Notes: a model not told the origin generated them from the letters alone. DNA of 64,000 nt from Nepenthes gracilis (GCA_033239525.1 BSYO01000016.1:8009045-8073044), one strand, 5' to 3'. Positions 23,598-33,290 are shown, counted from the stretch's first letter. A program made the numbers and translations.

Positions 23598-25942
23598 ATG
23601 GCCGGCTCTCAGCTGGCGTCGCCGACCCTCCCCAAGGCTTTCTCTCCTTCTCTGCCCCCCATTCCCTCTCCACCATCATCGATTTTGTCTGCCGAAGCTT
23701 TTCTCTCTCCCTCCTTCCCTCCTCTGCACAGAAATGCCTTGCTCCTAGCCCCTGGGCCCGATGCTGCCTTCCTAGCACGCCTGAAGCCCTCGGAGCTTTG
23801 CAATCCTTCCATTTTGCCGTCCCCTTCTCCTCATGGTTCTTGTGAATCGATTAATGAAAGGCGTTCCACCGCAGCGCATTTTGGATGCCCTGTCACCAAG
23901 AACGAAAACAATGCGGTCTCTGGTAAGGCACCTTCCTCCTCGCACTTTGGTTCAGAGAAGGCCCATGGAAAGCCCCCGTCCTCCTGGGCTGAGATTGTCC
24001 AGGTCGACGGCGCTGGCCCATGTCCTCCACTCAAATTTTTCCCCCCTCTTTCTTCTGATGGGAAAGTTGTCTCCATCTCTCCTCCTGCCAATGTCATCAA
24101 ATAGAGCCGAGAAGTATGGGGCGCTACACTTGTGGGTTTCTTCTCCGAAAATCCTTTACACTTTTTGGCTGTTAACTCCATTGCCCGAAAAATTTGGGCG
24201 AAATATGGGATCGAACATGTTGCTGCGAATGAAGATGGCTTCTTCTTCTTCCGATTTGCATCCGAACAAAAAATGGCTCTATGCTATCTAGTGGCCCATG
24301 GAATTTTTGAAAGAAGCCCATCTTCCTCAAACGCTGGTAGCCTGGAATGGAGTTGTCTAAGGACATTCACCATTCCTTTCCAATTTGGATCTCGCTGTTC
24401 AACGTGCCAACCGAGTTCTGGACCCCCTTGGGGCTTAGCTGGATAGCTAGTGGAGTCGACAGACCCCTTTATTTTGACCCATGCACTGCCCGCATGGATA
24501 GATTACACTTCGCAAGGATCTGTGTTGAAGTGAGTAAAATGGATTCTTTGCCTATAATAATCAGAATTAATTCTGATGTGAATGATTCGACCAAGGCTAC
24601 CGAGATTGTGGTTGCTTATCAGTGGAAGCCTAAGCGCCTTGGATTTGGTCGCCCTGCAATCCATAAGAGCACCAAGTTGATATCTGATGCTGAACATGTG
24701 GTTTCTGAGGCCCAAAATAAGGTGCCTGAGCCCCGACCGATGCCTGCAAACTTTGTTGGGGAGTCCCTCTTGTAGGTGATACCTCCCACCCTCCCTGATT
24801 TGATCCAGGATGAGGCTGAGAGGCTTGGATTGGATGGAATCCATTCTAAAAATGGGTATGTGCTGGATTCCCATGTTGAGCTTTGCCATGCTCCTGTGAT
24901 CGACGCTGGTAATAAGCTTTTGCTGCCTTTGGACCCCAAAGAACTATCTCAGGACTCCTCGGTTGCCTCTGGGGTAGACCAGTTGATCAATTCCACTAAG
25001 ACGTCCATTGAAAAGGCTGAAGGATCAGTCTCCAATTCTTCTAAAACTAAGTCTGTGCCAGGCATGTTGCTACAAGATGTGTATATTCGGGCTCAGCTCG
25101 AAGGATCTCCGGGTGAGACTCATCATGCTAAGGCCTCCTCAAATTATGTATTTGATGTTTCTTCCCCTGGATCAATAAGGAGGATCTCCCGTAAGTATTG
25201 CCTTGTTGATGTTCCTAATAATGTTAGCTCGAGTGATTTATAGGTGGGTGGCACTCTGAATGAGGATCAGGTAGCCATTCAAAAGGATCTGGTTTCAGCC
25301 CCCATGTCTGAATGTATGGCTGTGGATGATAATGCATTAGAGGATGTTCCAATACATTGCCCTACTCATAACCCTGCCCAGTCCCAAGTGGAGTTGGCTT
25401 TTGTTGAAGTAGACGGTGATCCTTTATCCCTTGGTATCAAGATGTTGATTAAGGACAATAAATTTCGATTGTCTCTAGATGCCCTCGCCCCGAATCATAG
25501 AAATATAGTATTACTTTTTTTAGACCAATGTTGGTGCAACTTATCTGATCAAATAAGGGAGGATTTCAAATCATCCTTTCCTCTTGAGGAGGCACAGCTC
25601 CGCCGTTCGGTGGATGTTCCTTTTGAAGCCCTTAGGTTATCAGTGCTTACTCATCCATATATTGACTCCTTTATTCCATAAGAGAAGCAGATTATTTTTG
25701 AATTTCTAAGTTCCCTTATGAACTTGATATCGGTTTCTCAACTTGAATCATTTTGCAATTTGGAAGAATTGGTGACGGGACTTCAAAATTCCCATTCACC
25801 TAAATTGGTTGGGCATTGTGAGACGGAGGTGCACCCCACACCTGGCCCCATTGGGCTGAACGGTCAGTGAAGCCAATCTAAATCTAAGAGGAATCGGAAA
25901 AAAACCTCAAAGATCCCAAATGGCTCTTCTGACAAGAACTAA
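23598..25942 (+). pseudogene. LINE-D ORF1 (DUF4283-like RNA-binding protein)
   Basis: The L1 ORF1 protein would bind element RNA. A Pro/Ser-rich N-terminus (about 130 residues) is followed by a DUF4283-type domain: FFSENPLHFLAVNSIARKIW, GFFFFRFASEQ, FPIWISLFNVPTEFWTPLG, MDRLHFARICVEV. One frameshift lies near 24340; in-frame stops are at 24102, 24773, 25241, 25679 and 25868. Two of the stops are TAG directly before GTG, compatible with CAG to TAG changes. The CCHC zinc knuckle expected after VVAYQWKP is absent (reads KRLGFGRPAIHKS). A further 390-codon C-terminal region, rich in Ser/Asp/Val, is unknown to me. The start is the first ATG after the duplication-defined 5' end. Confidence 0.8.
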
Positions 25943-26944
25943 TATCTCCTGCGGCATAGTATCTTAGATTTTTTGACTGCCTGTTAATGCTGGCCGTTCT
26001 TTCCTCTCGATGTTGATGTCCTTAATAGATTTTCTTGCTGGTTCTGATTAAAGGCTTGAAGGGGTGTAGGACTATGATGCAGGGTGATGTCTATTGTTGA
26101 TGTTGCATCTGCTGATTCCTAGATGGATCTGTAGGTTTTGAATGGTGTAATTCCTCCTGGTTTCTGGCATTGCTTGTGCAGATGCTGTTGCGGTAGTAAT
26201 GTTGTCGTGGGGCTTTTTATTGCATTAAGGCTTGTGGCTGAAAGTAGGGCTTTACAGTTGCCGCTGGAAACCTATGTTGGTGGTGGGGCTGGGGCTTTGT
26301 TGCAACTGCCTAGAGCCTTGCTGCTGTTGGAAACCCTTGGTGGATGATATGCTGAATTTACTGCTGTTGGCATGTTGGAATATTGGCTTGCTCTTGATCT
26401 TGATATTTCTGTCAAGCTGAGGATGTTGCTGGTATTCTGTCTGTGGAGAGTTCTGTTGCTCAGGTTATGTTGAATGTGCTGTTTCCCCTGCTGATGTGTG
26501 ATGGGCTGTGGATGAAGCAGAAACTTTTAATAAAGCTGCCGCTTAGACGTTTTATCCATTATTTGATGAAGTTACTGATGCTGCTGGTGCATGAAGTCCC
26601 TAAGTAATGTATCTGATTTCCTCATGCTATGCTGGGCAGTTCAGATTGCTGATGATTATGAAGGGGGTGATTGTCGCTGGCTTGCTGGATAGAGGCTGAG
26701 GATGCTGAATATGGTTTGGAGGCTCACTGTGGCTGAATGGCAACAGCTCCTGCAGTTGCTGATTTGGTGTGGGTGGAAATGGTGTTGCCTGATGTTAGGT
26801 GACTGCCTGTTTTTTGTTATATAGTCTAGGTGGGATGGGATCTAAGTGGCAGTTTTAGATGATGTTCATCTAGTTTTTTTCACTTTTTTTCGCTTGGTTC
26901 ATGATTCTGTTCATGGTTTTACTCGGAGTATGCCCTAGCTCGTT
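25943..26944 (+). repeat. GCTG-rich 3' UTR of LINE-D
   Basis: Low-complexity sequence dominated by TGCTG, TTGCTG, GTTGGTGG and GGCTG, with no periodic unit. It occupies the position held by the CACTCCG arrays in LINE-H and LINE-B. Short open frames (for example 26138-26347) are compositional. Confidence 0.7.
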
Positions 26945-26983
26945 GTTCTAATTCCAAGTTGGCAAAACACTTGGAGTTAGAAC
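26945..26983 (+). other. 3'-terminal hairpin of LINE-D
   Basis: GTTCTAATTCCAAGT / loop TGGCAAAAC / ACTTGGAGTTAGAAC: a 15-bp stem with one G-U pair and a 9-nt loop, about 50 bp before the poly(A). The strongest of the three homologous hairpins. Confidence 0.85.
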
Positions 26984-27043
26984 ATCATTTTTTGTAATTT
27001 TTATTTATTTTAATTTATTTACTTACTTACCAAAAAAAAAAAA

Positions 27044-27059
27044 AGAATCTCCGAATTAG
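27044..27059. repeat. Target-site duplication of LINE-D, right copy
   Basis: AGAATCTCCGAATTAG directly after the poly(A). The first A could belong to the tail. Confidence 0.95.
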
Positions 27060-27393
27060 CCCCATAGATGAAGGAAGTCATACAAGACTGATTACAGGCT
27101 CTAATACGCACTCTACAGAGGATTATTTGCTCTTCTTAGGAGATAACATCAACCTCCAATAGATCTGGATCCCAACCCACCCAAATACGACCAGCAGGTG
27201 AGGACTGGTAGTTCATAGTCCATTTCCAATTTTGCATCAGAGAGCTAGCAATACCAGAGGAAATGCTTTCCCGAACATTTGTTTCAACAAGACCCGCCAT
27301 GCAGCAGTGAGAAGAACGGAGGAATTGGCGGACCTCCTGGCCCTTCACCTTGCCATTCAGCCCACGAACATTCCAACAGACCACTTTAACCAT
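27060..27393 (-). pseudogene. LINE-H ORF2, N-terminal endonuclease start
   Basis: Begins MVKVVCWNVRGLNG at 27393, the canonical APE endonuclease start of plant L1 ORF2, with the metal-binding Asn present and GLVETNV following. One stop lies near 27136. Reads into FIYGANSE at 27060, which joins the block at 23509 once LINE-D is removed. Confidence 0.9.
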
Positions 27394-27583
27394 TACTCAA
27401 GGAAGATGGGGGAATTAAACTTTTAGGCCCCTTTGAATTCCTTAGAATAGCATTAATTTTTTTGGTTTGCTCCTGAACCTCCCAGGCATTACTAGGAATG
27501 GGTGCCGACTTACCAGAGGAGGAACTCATTTCAGTTGACCATTTTTCTTTGTGAGATCTAGTACTCCGGCCCGGAGGGCCACC

Positions 27584-28430
27584 TTACGGTTCATTGGATT
27601 GCAAATTAGAACTAGGACAAACACTTAATGTTCCTAGGGAAGATGATTTGATAGCCATATCCTCATAGCAGTTGGGTGTTCCAGAGGAGATAACCAAGTT
27701 GGTATTTGCGTGAGCGCAAGTAGATGGCTTCTCCAAGTCGTTATGCACAGCATCATGACGACCAAAGTCGGCTGGACATATCTGTGAAGGTTGAAAAGTA
27801 AGGGAGTCCTTAATAGTCACAGTCACCTCATCAGATGTATTATTGTGAGGTGGACCAGGGGAGGCAAGATCCAACCTAGGATTACATGCGTCGTGAGATT
27901 CCAGTCCATCCATCACACCCACCTCTGAGGGTAAATCAATCAGAGTGACTGAATTCCCCATATTTGACAAGTCATCCTCCTCATGAAGAATTTCAAAGGA
28001 GTTGGATGTGGATATAGCAGCGTAATTTTCCATTACAAGCTCCTTAGGTGATGACGGGTTCTTTGTAGCATGACCAGGAAGCGACAGGGGGAGCGGCAAC
28101 ACCCTACCTGTGGCCTTATACATCTTCTTCGGTTGGTAGATAGAATGGCCCACTTTTCGACAAGTACTACATCGCACCAGCTTTCATTGATATTCAATTG
28201 TAACCTCTGTACTCAAATCCAGTTCAACACGCAGTTGCACAGGATTTTAACCTAATTTTATCAGGCAGGGTGACCCCAGGATCAACTTCCACACATACTC
28301 GGGCAAATTGCATCCGATCCATACAAGCCGTATTAGAATCAAGCTGAATAGGAAATAGCGTCTCACCATCGGCTCCTATCGTGGCTAGTAGTTCATATAT
28401 GTTGCCGGGAGAGGAGGTGAAACCTGGAGT
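27584..28430 (-). pseudogene. LINE-H ORF1, C-terminal part
   Basis: Upstream of ORF2 on minus. The segment near 28360-28224 resembles the end of the DUF4283 region (MDRMQFARVCVEVDPG), closely matching LINE-D ORF1. After a frameshift near 28200, 28177-27584 contains a damaged zinc knuckle (CSTCRKVGHSIYQ, the last Cys missing) and an acidic Ser-rich tail. The N-terminus is lost. The spacer to the ORF2 start is about 190 bp. Confidence 0.75.
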
Positions 28431-29265
28431 CCCTTTGGGGTACGTGCGAGCGAGTCGCATCCCTGTTGGGACTTCTGTGATGGATGCTTTTCCTTTGCCC
28501 AAAGTGGTTCTGATGTGTCTTTGATGGTGGATCAACATTAGCGACGTCAGTCCGGGAGCGGGATCGGAGTTTGGGTGATGCTACGAGAATGAGCTGATGT
28601 GTTCACGTTCCCTAGGCAAGTTCCCTCTAGCGACGTCGCTATCCTGAGCTTCTTACTCCTTGCTGTATTTTTTACTTTTATGTATTTTTGCTGTCATAAA
28701 CCTTGTACCTTGTAAAGAAGAGTTTCAATGAATAAAAGTAGCATTTTTCCTTTCATGTCTAATGCATCAAATCTTCCCTTTGTCGCTTCACATGTTACGA
28801 CTTAAGGGCTGTGGGGCCATCTTGCTGCCACACATGCTTGGTTGTTTGCTTGTGAACACCTGGTTGCCTTCAGCCTGTCTTGCTAGAGCCGTCCCTCAAG
28901 CCCAAATGGGGACTGTTTACAGGAGGTCCTAAAGGGGACTGGTCATCAGCTCGTTTCGCCTTGGGAGGCTAAACACCATTGACGGTTGTAACATTAATCA
29001 AAAGTGTTGGCGCATTTATTGCGTTGGAAACCCAGAGGTCATTGCGTCATAATGGCTTTCCTTGGAAAGGCGTGATGCTTCAGGGTGTCGTCACATGGGG
29101 GGACCCTGTTGGTCAGCTGAACGCGTCTCATTATTCAGGCGATGCCGCTTCCCTGGAGGGTTCCGATTATTTAAGCACCAAGAATCCCTCTAGGTTTTGA
29201 ATCTCTTGGTCGCTTAAATGCATGAAATCTCATTCTGCAGTTGTCTTTTTTTTTCTTCCTCCATC
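28431..29265 (+). other. Interior of Tat element 2: possible end of a further antisense gene
   Basis: Resumption of the Tat interior after the LINE. A CTTGTAAAGAAG...AATGAATAAAAG segment near 28710-28740 looks like a plus-strand transcript end and resembles CTTGTAAAGAAG...AATAAATT near 30007-30045 after the next antisense gene. This suggests an additional antisense gene upstream that the LINE interrupted. No domain is recognised. Confidence 0.35.
29168..29177 (+). promoter_or_regulatory. TATA-like box of antisense gene A, Tat element 2
   Basis: TATTTAAGCA, 89 bp before the ATG at 29266, after a GC-rich upstream region. The same decamer precedes the next antisense gene at 30359-30368. Confidence 0.5.
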
Positions 29266-29976
29266 ATGGTGATGCTGATGGCGAGACAGTTTTCTTCCTA
29301 GGAGTCTAAACCACCTTCTGAGGAATCTAGATGGGGCACGCAGCCCTTGGGGGGTCATGACGAGGCTATGCCTTTCGTGGCAATAGTGGAGGGTTGTCCT
29401 TTGGAGCCTTCTATCATCAGGCCGATGAGGTTCCTGAGGGCATCGTTGGGTTTTGAATCAAATGGGGCATCGACCTCCTTGTGGCGCCAAAGGCCTGAAG
29501 GAGCTCGCCCGTCACTCCATGGCATCCTCAAGACTGTGGAGGATATGGAAGCCCGAGTGTAGGTCACTGTTGGAGAGGTCAAGCAGACTCGTGCATGAGC
29601 GACCCACTTCGAGAAAGCATGGTCAGAGGCAGAGGCGAGAGCATCACAGCTGGCCAGTGCCAACTTGCTGGTTCAAAATCAAATTGTTGCTCTTTAGGAG
29701 GAGCTCGAGTGACATCGGGTGCTGCTCAAGGAGGAACACATCACCCACGTGTGGCAAGAGGTTGAGTTGAGGTTGAGAATCAGGCTGGAAGAGGTGGCTC
29801 CTTTGCTGGAAAGAAGATTCTAGGAAGGCATCTAGCTTAGTAGGAGAATAGTTTCATTGGTGAAACCAAGCTTTCACATCGGCTTCTTGGACTCTCGGAA
29901 TTCAGGTGCCAGGATTTGCACAGAATTGATGGAGTTCATTACTCCCAATCCATTAGGGCCCGAAGGGGACAGATAG
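29266..29976 (+). pseudogene. Antisense gene A of Tat element 2 (coiled-coil protein)
   Basis: A 236-codon frame from ATG at 29266 to TAG at 29974-29976, transcribed against pol. It has about eight in-frame stops (TAG/TGA) but no frameshift. Codons about 100-185 form an Ala/Glu/Leu-rich coiled coil (EAEARASQLASANLL, EEVAPLLERR). The C-terminus reads SFHIGFLDSRNSGARIC and ITPNPLGPEGDR. I do not recognise a named domain. The conserved frame and its own TATA-like box argue for a former gene. Codons such as TAG in GIxLSRRIV look like decayed sense codons. Confidence 0.6.
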
Positions 29977-30358
29977 TTATATTCTGCGGCCACTGGTCGC
30001 CTTCCCTTGTAAAGAAGCCTTATCAGTGAAAATACTTAATAAATTCCATCACCTGACTTAGCAACTAGTTCATTGCCATTTGTCATTTGAGTGACTCATT
30101 TTTCCTTTTGGTTCTGAGCTCTGGAAGGGCTGCTACTGCCGCCTCTGATGGCCAAAATCACAACATTAAATATGGGTGTGACAGTTGGGATTCTGGTAGG
30201 CGACTACGGCGTTGGTGGGGTGGCAGTTTGTCAGACGCTATGATGGGCTGCTGTGAGTGACTTCTGGTGATACGTTCAGTGGGCGCGTGTCACTGTCATC
30301 ATTTAGGGCATCCTTTGTGTTTTCCCGCACGATGCCACTTCACCTTCCAAACGTTACC

Positions 30359-30368
30359 TATTTAAGCA
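30359..30368 (+). promoter_or_regulatory. TATA-like box of antisense gene B, Tat element 2
   Basis: TATTTAAGCA, 51 bp before the ATG at 30419; spacing suits a short-leader plant promoter. Identical to the decamer at 29168-29177. Confidence 0.55.
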
Positions 30369-30418
30369 GCACCTTAGTTGGCTTTCGATACTTTGCGTCT
30401 TCCCGCTTTGAGAAGGTC

Positions 30419-32395
30419 ATGGCTAAGAAGAAAAATTCTCCCTCTTCTTCTTGCATGATTCGCCATGGAATTGGTGACATCATGTCCGTTTTGTCTACAA
30501 GTGTGATCATAGCCTTGATGGTCGACTATGACATTCCTAGCAACTAGATCTATCTTCCCCCTGGTCAGATTGGAAGGATGAACACACCCCCAGAGGGCTT
30601 CGCCACCATCTAGGAGCATCATCTGGAGAGGGGGCTTCACTTTCCTTTGTAGCTTGAACTGTATGGGATCATCAATAAGTTGGAGGTTTCCATCGCATGG
30701 CTCCACTCCAATGCTCTTTGATACCTAGTTACCATGTGCGTCTTCGCTTGTCTCCATTCCTGTGCATTCAGATTGAATTCGGTGAAGGTGATCTTTTGCT
30801 TCATTGAGTCAGAGGATTGGGTTTCGATACTTCCTTGTGCTGGCTTGCACTTTTGGGAAATGAACTCCAACTCAGTGAAGAACTAAAAAACCGCTTCTTT
30901 CTTCCTGAGGTCCCCACTAGAGTGGGAGATACCCAATGAGTGGGGTCCAGTGAGCGACTTCTTTCGGAAGGAGGTGAGTGCTGACGAGGTGAAGGAGGAG
31001 AAGACACTGCACGTCGAAATTCAAGGGAATATGGAGACATTTCTCAAGTAGGGTTTTTACCTGACTTCTGATTCTTTTGTCGTTTCCAAGTGGGGGCCTG
31101 TGTGCGGCGGGTTGGCTGCCGTTATTGAGAAGAGAAAGATTGGAGCCATTATCCTTTGGGAATCCTTGAGGGATTCCTTGGGGGAGAGCGGCTCGTTACT
31201 GTCACTTGAGTCTTCCTTAGACGAGGAGGATGATGCTACCCTGAAGAGGATGAGGGTCGCCGGAGGCACTTCCACATGGAGATCACTGAGGCTAGTGGCT
31301 GAGTCAGTCGTGTGTGCCAGGACTACCGTCTCGGAGCAAGAGCCGAAATCACAGTTGTAAGAGGGGGCGACTGAATGCTCCCCGATTCCCACTGTTGCAT
31401 TAGCAGAGTACGAAGTTCCCATGATCGAGCTCCTTTTTGGAGGAGAGTCCTAGTAGAGCTCCTTTTTGACCTTGAGCCAACAGGGAGTGGCCGTTGCGAG
31501 CATTGGGGCAACGACAATTGATGTGCCAAAGCCCAAAGGGACCATCGAGGTGGACGACCTAGAGCTCATGCCAGAGCTTGCAGAGATTTTGGAGGTTGCC
31601 GGTACACCTGCCAGGGCATCGCCTGAGCCCTTCGTCTAGGAGCATGCTGCTTTTGAGGAAGCTGGTGCGTCCGGATGAATCGTTGGTGCTTTTGTAGCCG
31701 ATGTGATTTGGGAGGGTGACACGGTGGAGGAGGCGCAGCAGCCAGAGCCCCCTAGCATTCCTCCACCCTTGGCGGTGTCAGACTTTCCCAGCCATGTGGA
31801 GGTGGTTGCTGAGCATCTTGAGCCCCTAGGCGTGCCTGTATAGGGAGTTTCCTTTGACTTGGCCAGCGGCGTGGGTGAGCTGTTCATGCTGGTATGATTC
31901 CTCTAAATTCTACGCCCCTTCGCTGTCTTGCGTGTTAAGGTTATCTGGTTCCTCACTTCTCTTTATCTATTCTTTGCAGATTTTGGAGGCGAAGCATTTC
32001 CTTCATGCGGCACTTTTCCAATGAGACAATTTGCTCCACCGAATTTAGGAGGGAACCGAACGAGAGGTGGCCCTATGCGTGGAGGACGAGACCACGGTGT
32101 TGAGAAAGGAGAACGAGCGACTGAAGGGTGAGCTTTAAGTCGCGAAGGGCTGAATCTCTGACTTGGAGGGTCAGAGCTCTTGTGCCTTGGTGGACCTCAG
32201 GGTTCAGCTTCCCTGGAGGAGATGGCTCTGGTGCTGGAGGCTAGATTTTGGGACGTCATTCGCATGTGTCGTCGTATTACGTTTGTTGCATACCCAGGCA
32301 CTTCTGTGGGGATCTTTGACCCAAGGAATGATGGGATTTCAGAGGGCTCCCGTCCAGCTATCTTCTTTGATGTGGTCGGAGCTCTGAACTCCTAG
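30419..32395 (+). pseudogene. Antisense gene B of Tat element 2: PF04195-type domain, intron, coiled coil
   Basis: Exon 1 is 30419-31891, 491 codons in a single frame with about a dozen stops and no frameshift. The N-terminal domain matches the 'putative gypsy type transposon' family (PF04195): YLPPGQ, PPEGFATI.EHHLERGLHF, VSIAWLHSNAL, SPLEWEIPNEWGPV. A Pro/Glu-rich linker follows. The intron is 31892-31979 (GTATGATT ... TTCTTTGCAG, 88 bp, phase 0). Exon 2 keeps the frame into a coiled coil (ILEAKHFLHAAL, TTVLRKENERLKGEL, ISDLEGQ), then a 1-nt shift near 32200 leads to LEARFWDVIRM and FDPRNDGISEGS and a stop near 32395. The order of parts equals that of the gene at 3483-5142. Role unknown. 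Confidence 0.8.
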
Positions 32396-33003
32396 GGTAG
32401 CCGGAGCTTCGTATAGCTCTTTTTTTTTTCGTTATAACACAATCTTGTAGCTTTTGGCATGTATGATTAATGAAATGCAATTTTCTCTTCGGCTTTTGGC
32501 ACTTCTGTGCATGTGTTAGCTTCTTTAGCTTTGCAATCTGTCTTGAATGGCTAAGCTGTTTAGCTATCATCGCCAAGGCTCAAATTCAAGCCTTCTTGCA
32601 CTATACTCATCCTTCGGCTGAGGATGTCATCGCATCTTTCGTGTAGTGGGTTGCTCAGTTTAGTGGGTTGGACGTCGTCGCACGCCGAGTGGAGCCACTC
32701 AAGGGCCGGCTGGATTTTCAGGCCACAGTAGCAAGACTTTGGGTCTTAGGTTGTTGGGCACACGACACCGCTTTCGATGTTTGGCCCGGCTCAAGGCATC
32801 ATCACTTCCATGTGCATGGTCCTAACCCATTGACCGTCGTTGACTAAGGGTGCTTTCTTTTCTTGAGAAGGTCATCGCACGCCTGCCGTTTAGGCCCCCT
32901 AAGGTTTCGATGGCCACGTATCGAGGACTTCTAGAGCCCCAAGGCCTGATCGCTTGGCCACGCATGGGCCATTCGGTGTTGAGCGAAAGTTTGTAGTGCA
33001 ACC
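32396..33003. other. Downstream region of antisense gene B
   Basis: Contains a TTTTTTTTTC run and an AATGAAATGC transcript-end-like segment near 32410-32480, then GC-richer sequence with an HTT-free, degenerate copy of the 82-bp repeat possibly near 32922. No protein recognised. Confidence 0.4.
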
Positions 33004-33290
33004 GCTTGAGGATTGCTTCACACGGAGCCAATGTTTTGGGGCTACTTAGGGCCCTTCGACACATGGTTGAAGTTCAAGTACAACTGCTTGAGGGTCACTT
33101 GGTACAGAGCCAAGGTTTTGGGGCTGCTCAGGGCCCTTTGGCATGAGGCCAAAGTTTGAGTATGATTGCTTGAGGGTCGCTTGGCATAGAGCCAAGGTTT
33201 TGGGGCCGCTCAGAGCCTTTCAGTGTGGGGTCAAAGTTTGAGTACGACTACTTGAGGGTCTCTTGGTACGGAGCCAAGGTTTTGGCTTAC
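33004..33290. repeat. 82-bp tandem repeat downstream of Tat pol
   Basis: About 3.5 copies with unit starts (GCTTGAGGGTC) at 33004, 33086, 33168 and 33250, an exact 82-bp period. Each carries GGAGCCAAGGTTTTGG and CAAAGTTTGAGTA. It occupies the same place (between the pol end and the antisense-gene end) as the unrelated 40-bp repeat in Tat element 1. Confidence 0.9.

Larger units (their letters stand above)
23510..27043 (+). mobile_element. LINE-D, apparently full-length LINE carrying ORF1 but no ORF2
   Basis: Bounded by a perfect 16-bp duplication and ending in A12 (27032-27043). An 88-bp leader precedes the ORF1 ATG at 23598. After ORF1 (to 25942) comes about 1 kb of GCTG-rich sequence with no reverse transcriptase or endonuclease similarity in any frame, then the same tail hairpin as LINE-H and LINE-B. 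With a 5' leader and a 3' tail both present, this is not a simple 5' truncation; it looks like a non-autonomous derivative that used ORF2 protein from a related L1. Confidence 0.85.
14132..28430 (-). mobile_element. Host L1-type LINE (LINE-H), split by two later LINE insertions
   Basis: Minus-strand LINE. The poly(A) tail appears as T9 at 14132-14140, followed by a 3' UTR with CACTCCG repeats and ORF2 in three blocks (15425-16233, 21025-23509, 27044-27393), then part of ORF1 (27584 to about 28430). The blocks join in order and in reading frame: 21025 joins 16233 inside a DNWHP segment, and 27060 joins 23509 inside NSEILRRSLWDSV. The 5' end is truncated within ORF1; its exact position is uncertain (about 28430-28550) because no flanking duplication was recognised. 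Confidence 0.8.

Noticed and set aside
26138..26420. Leu/Cys/Gly-rich frames on +
   Set aside because: Reflect the GCTG-rich LINE-D 3' UTR; overlapping frames give equally biased peptides.
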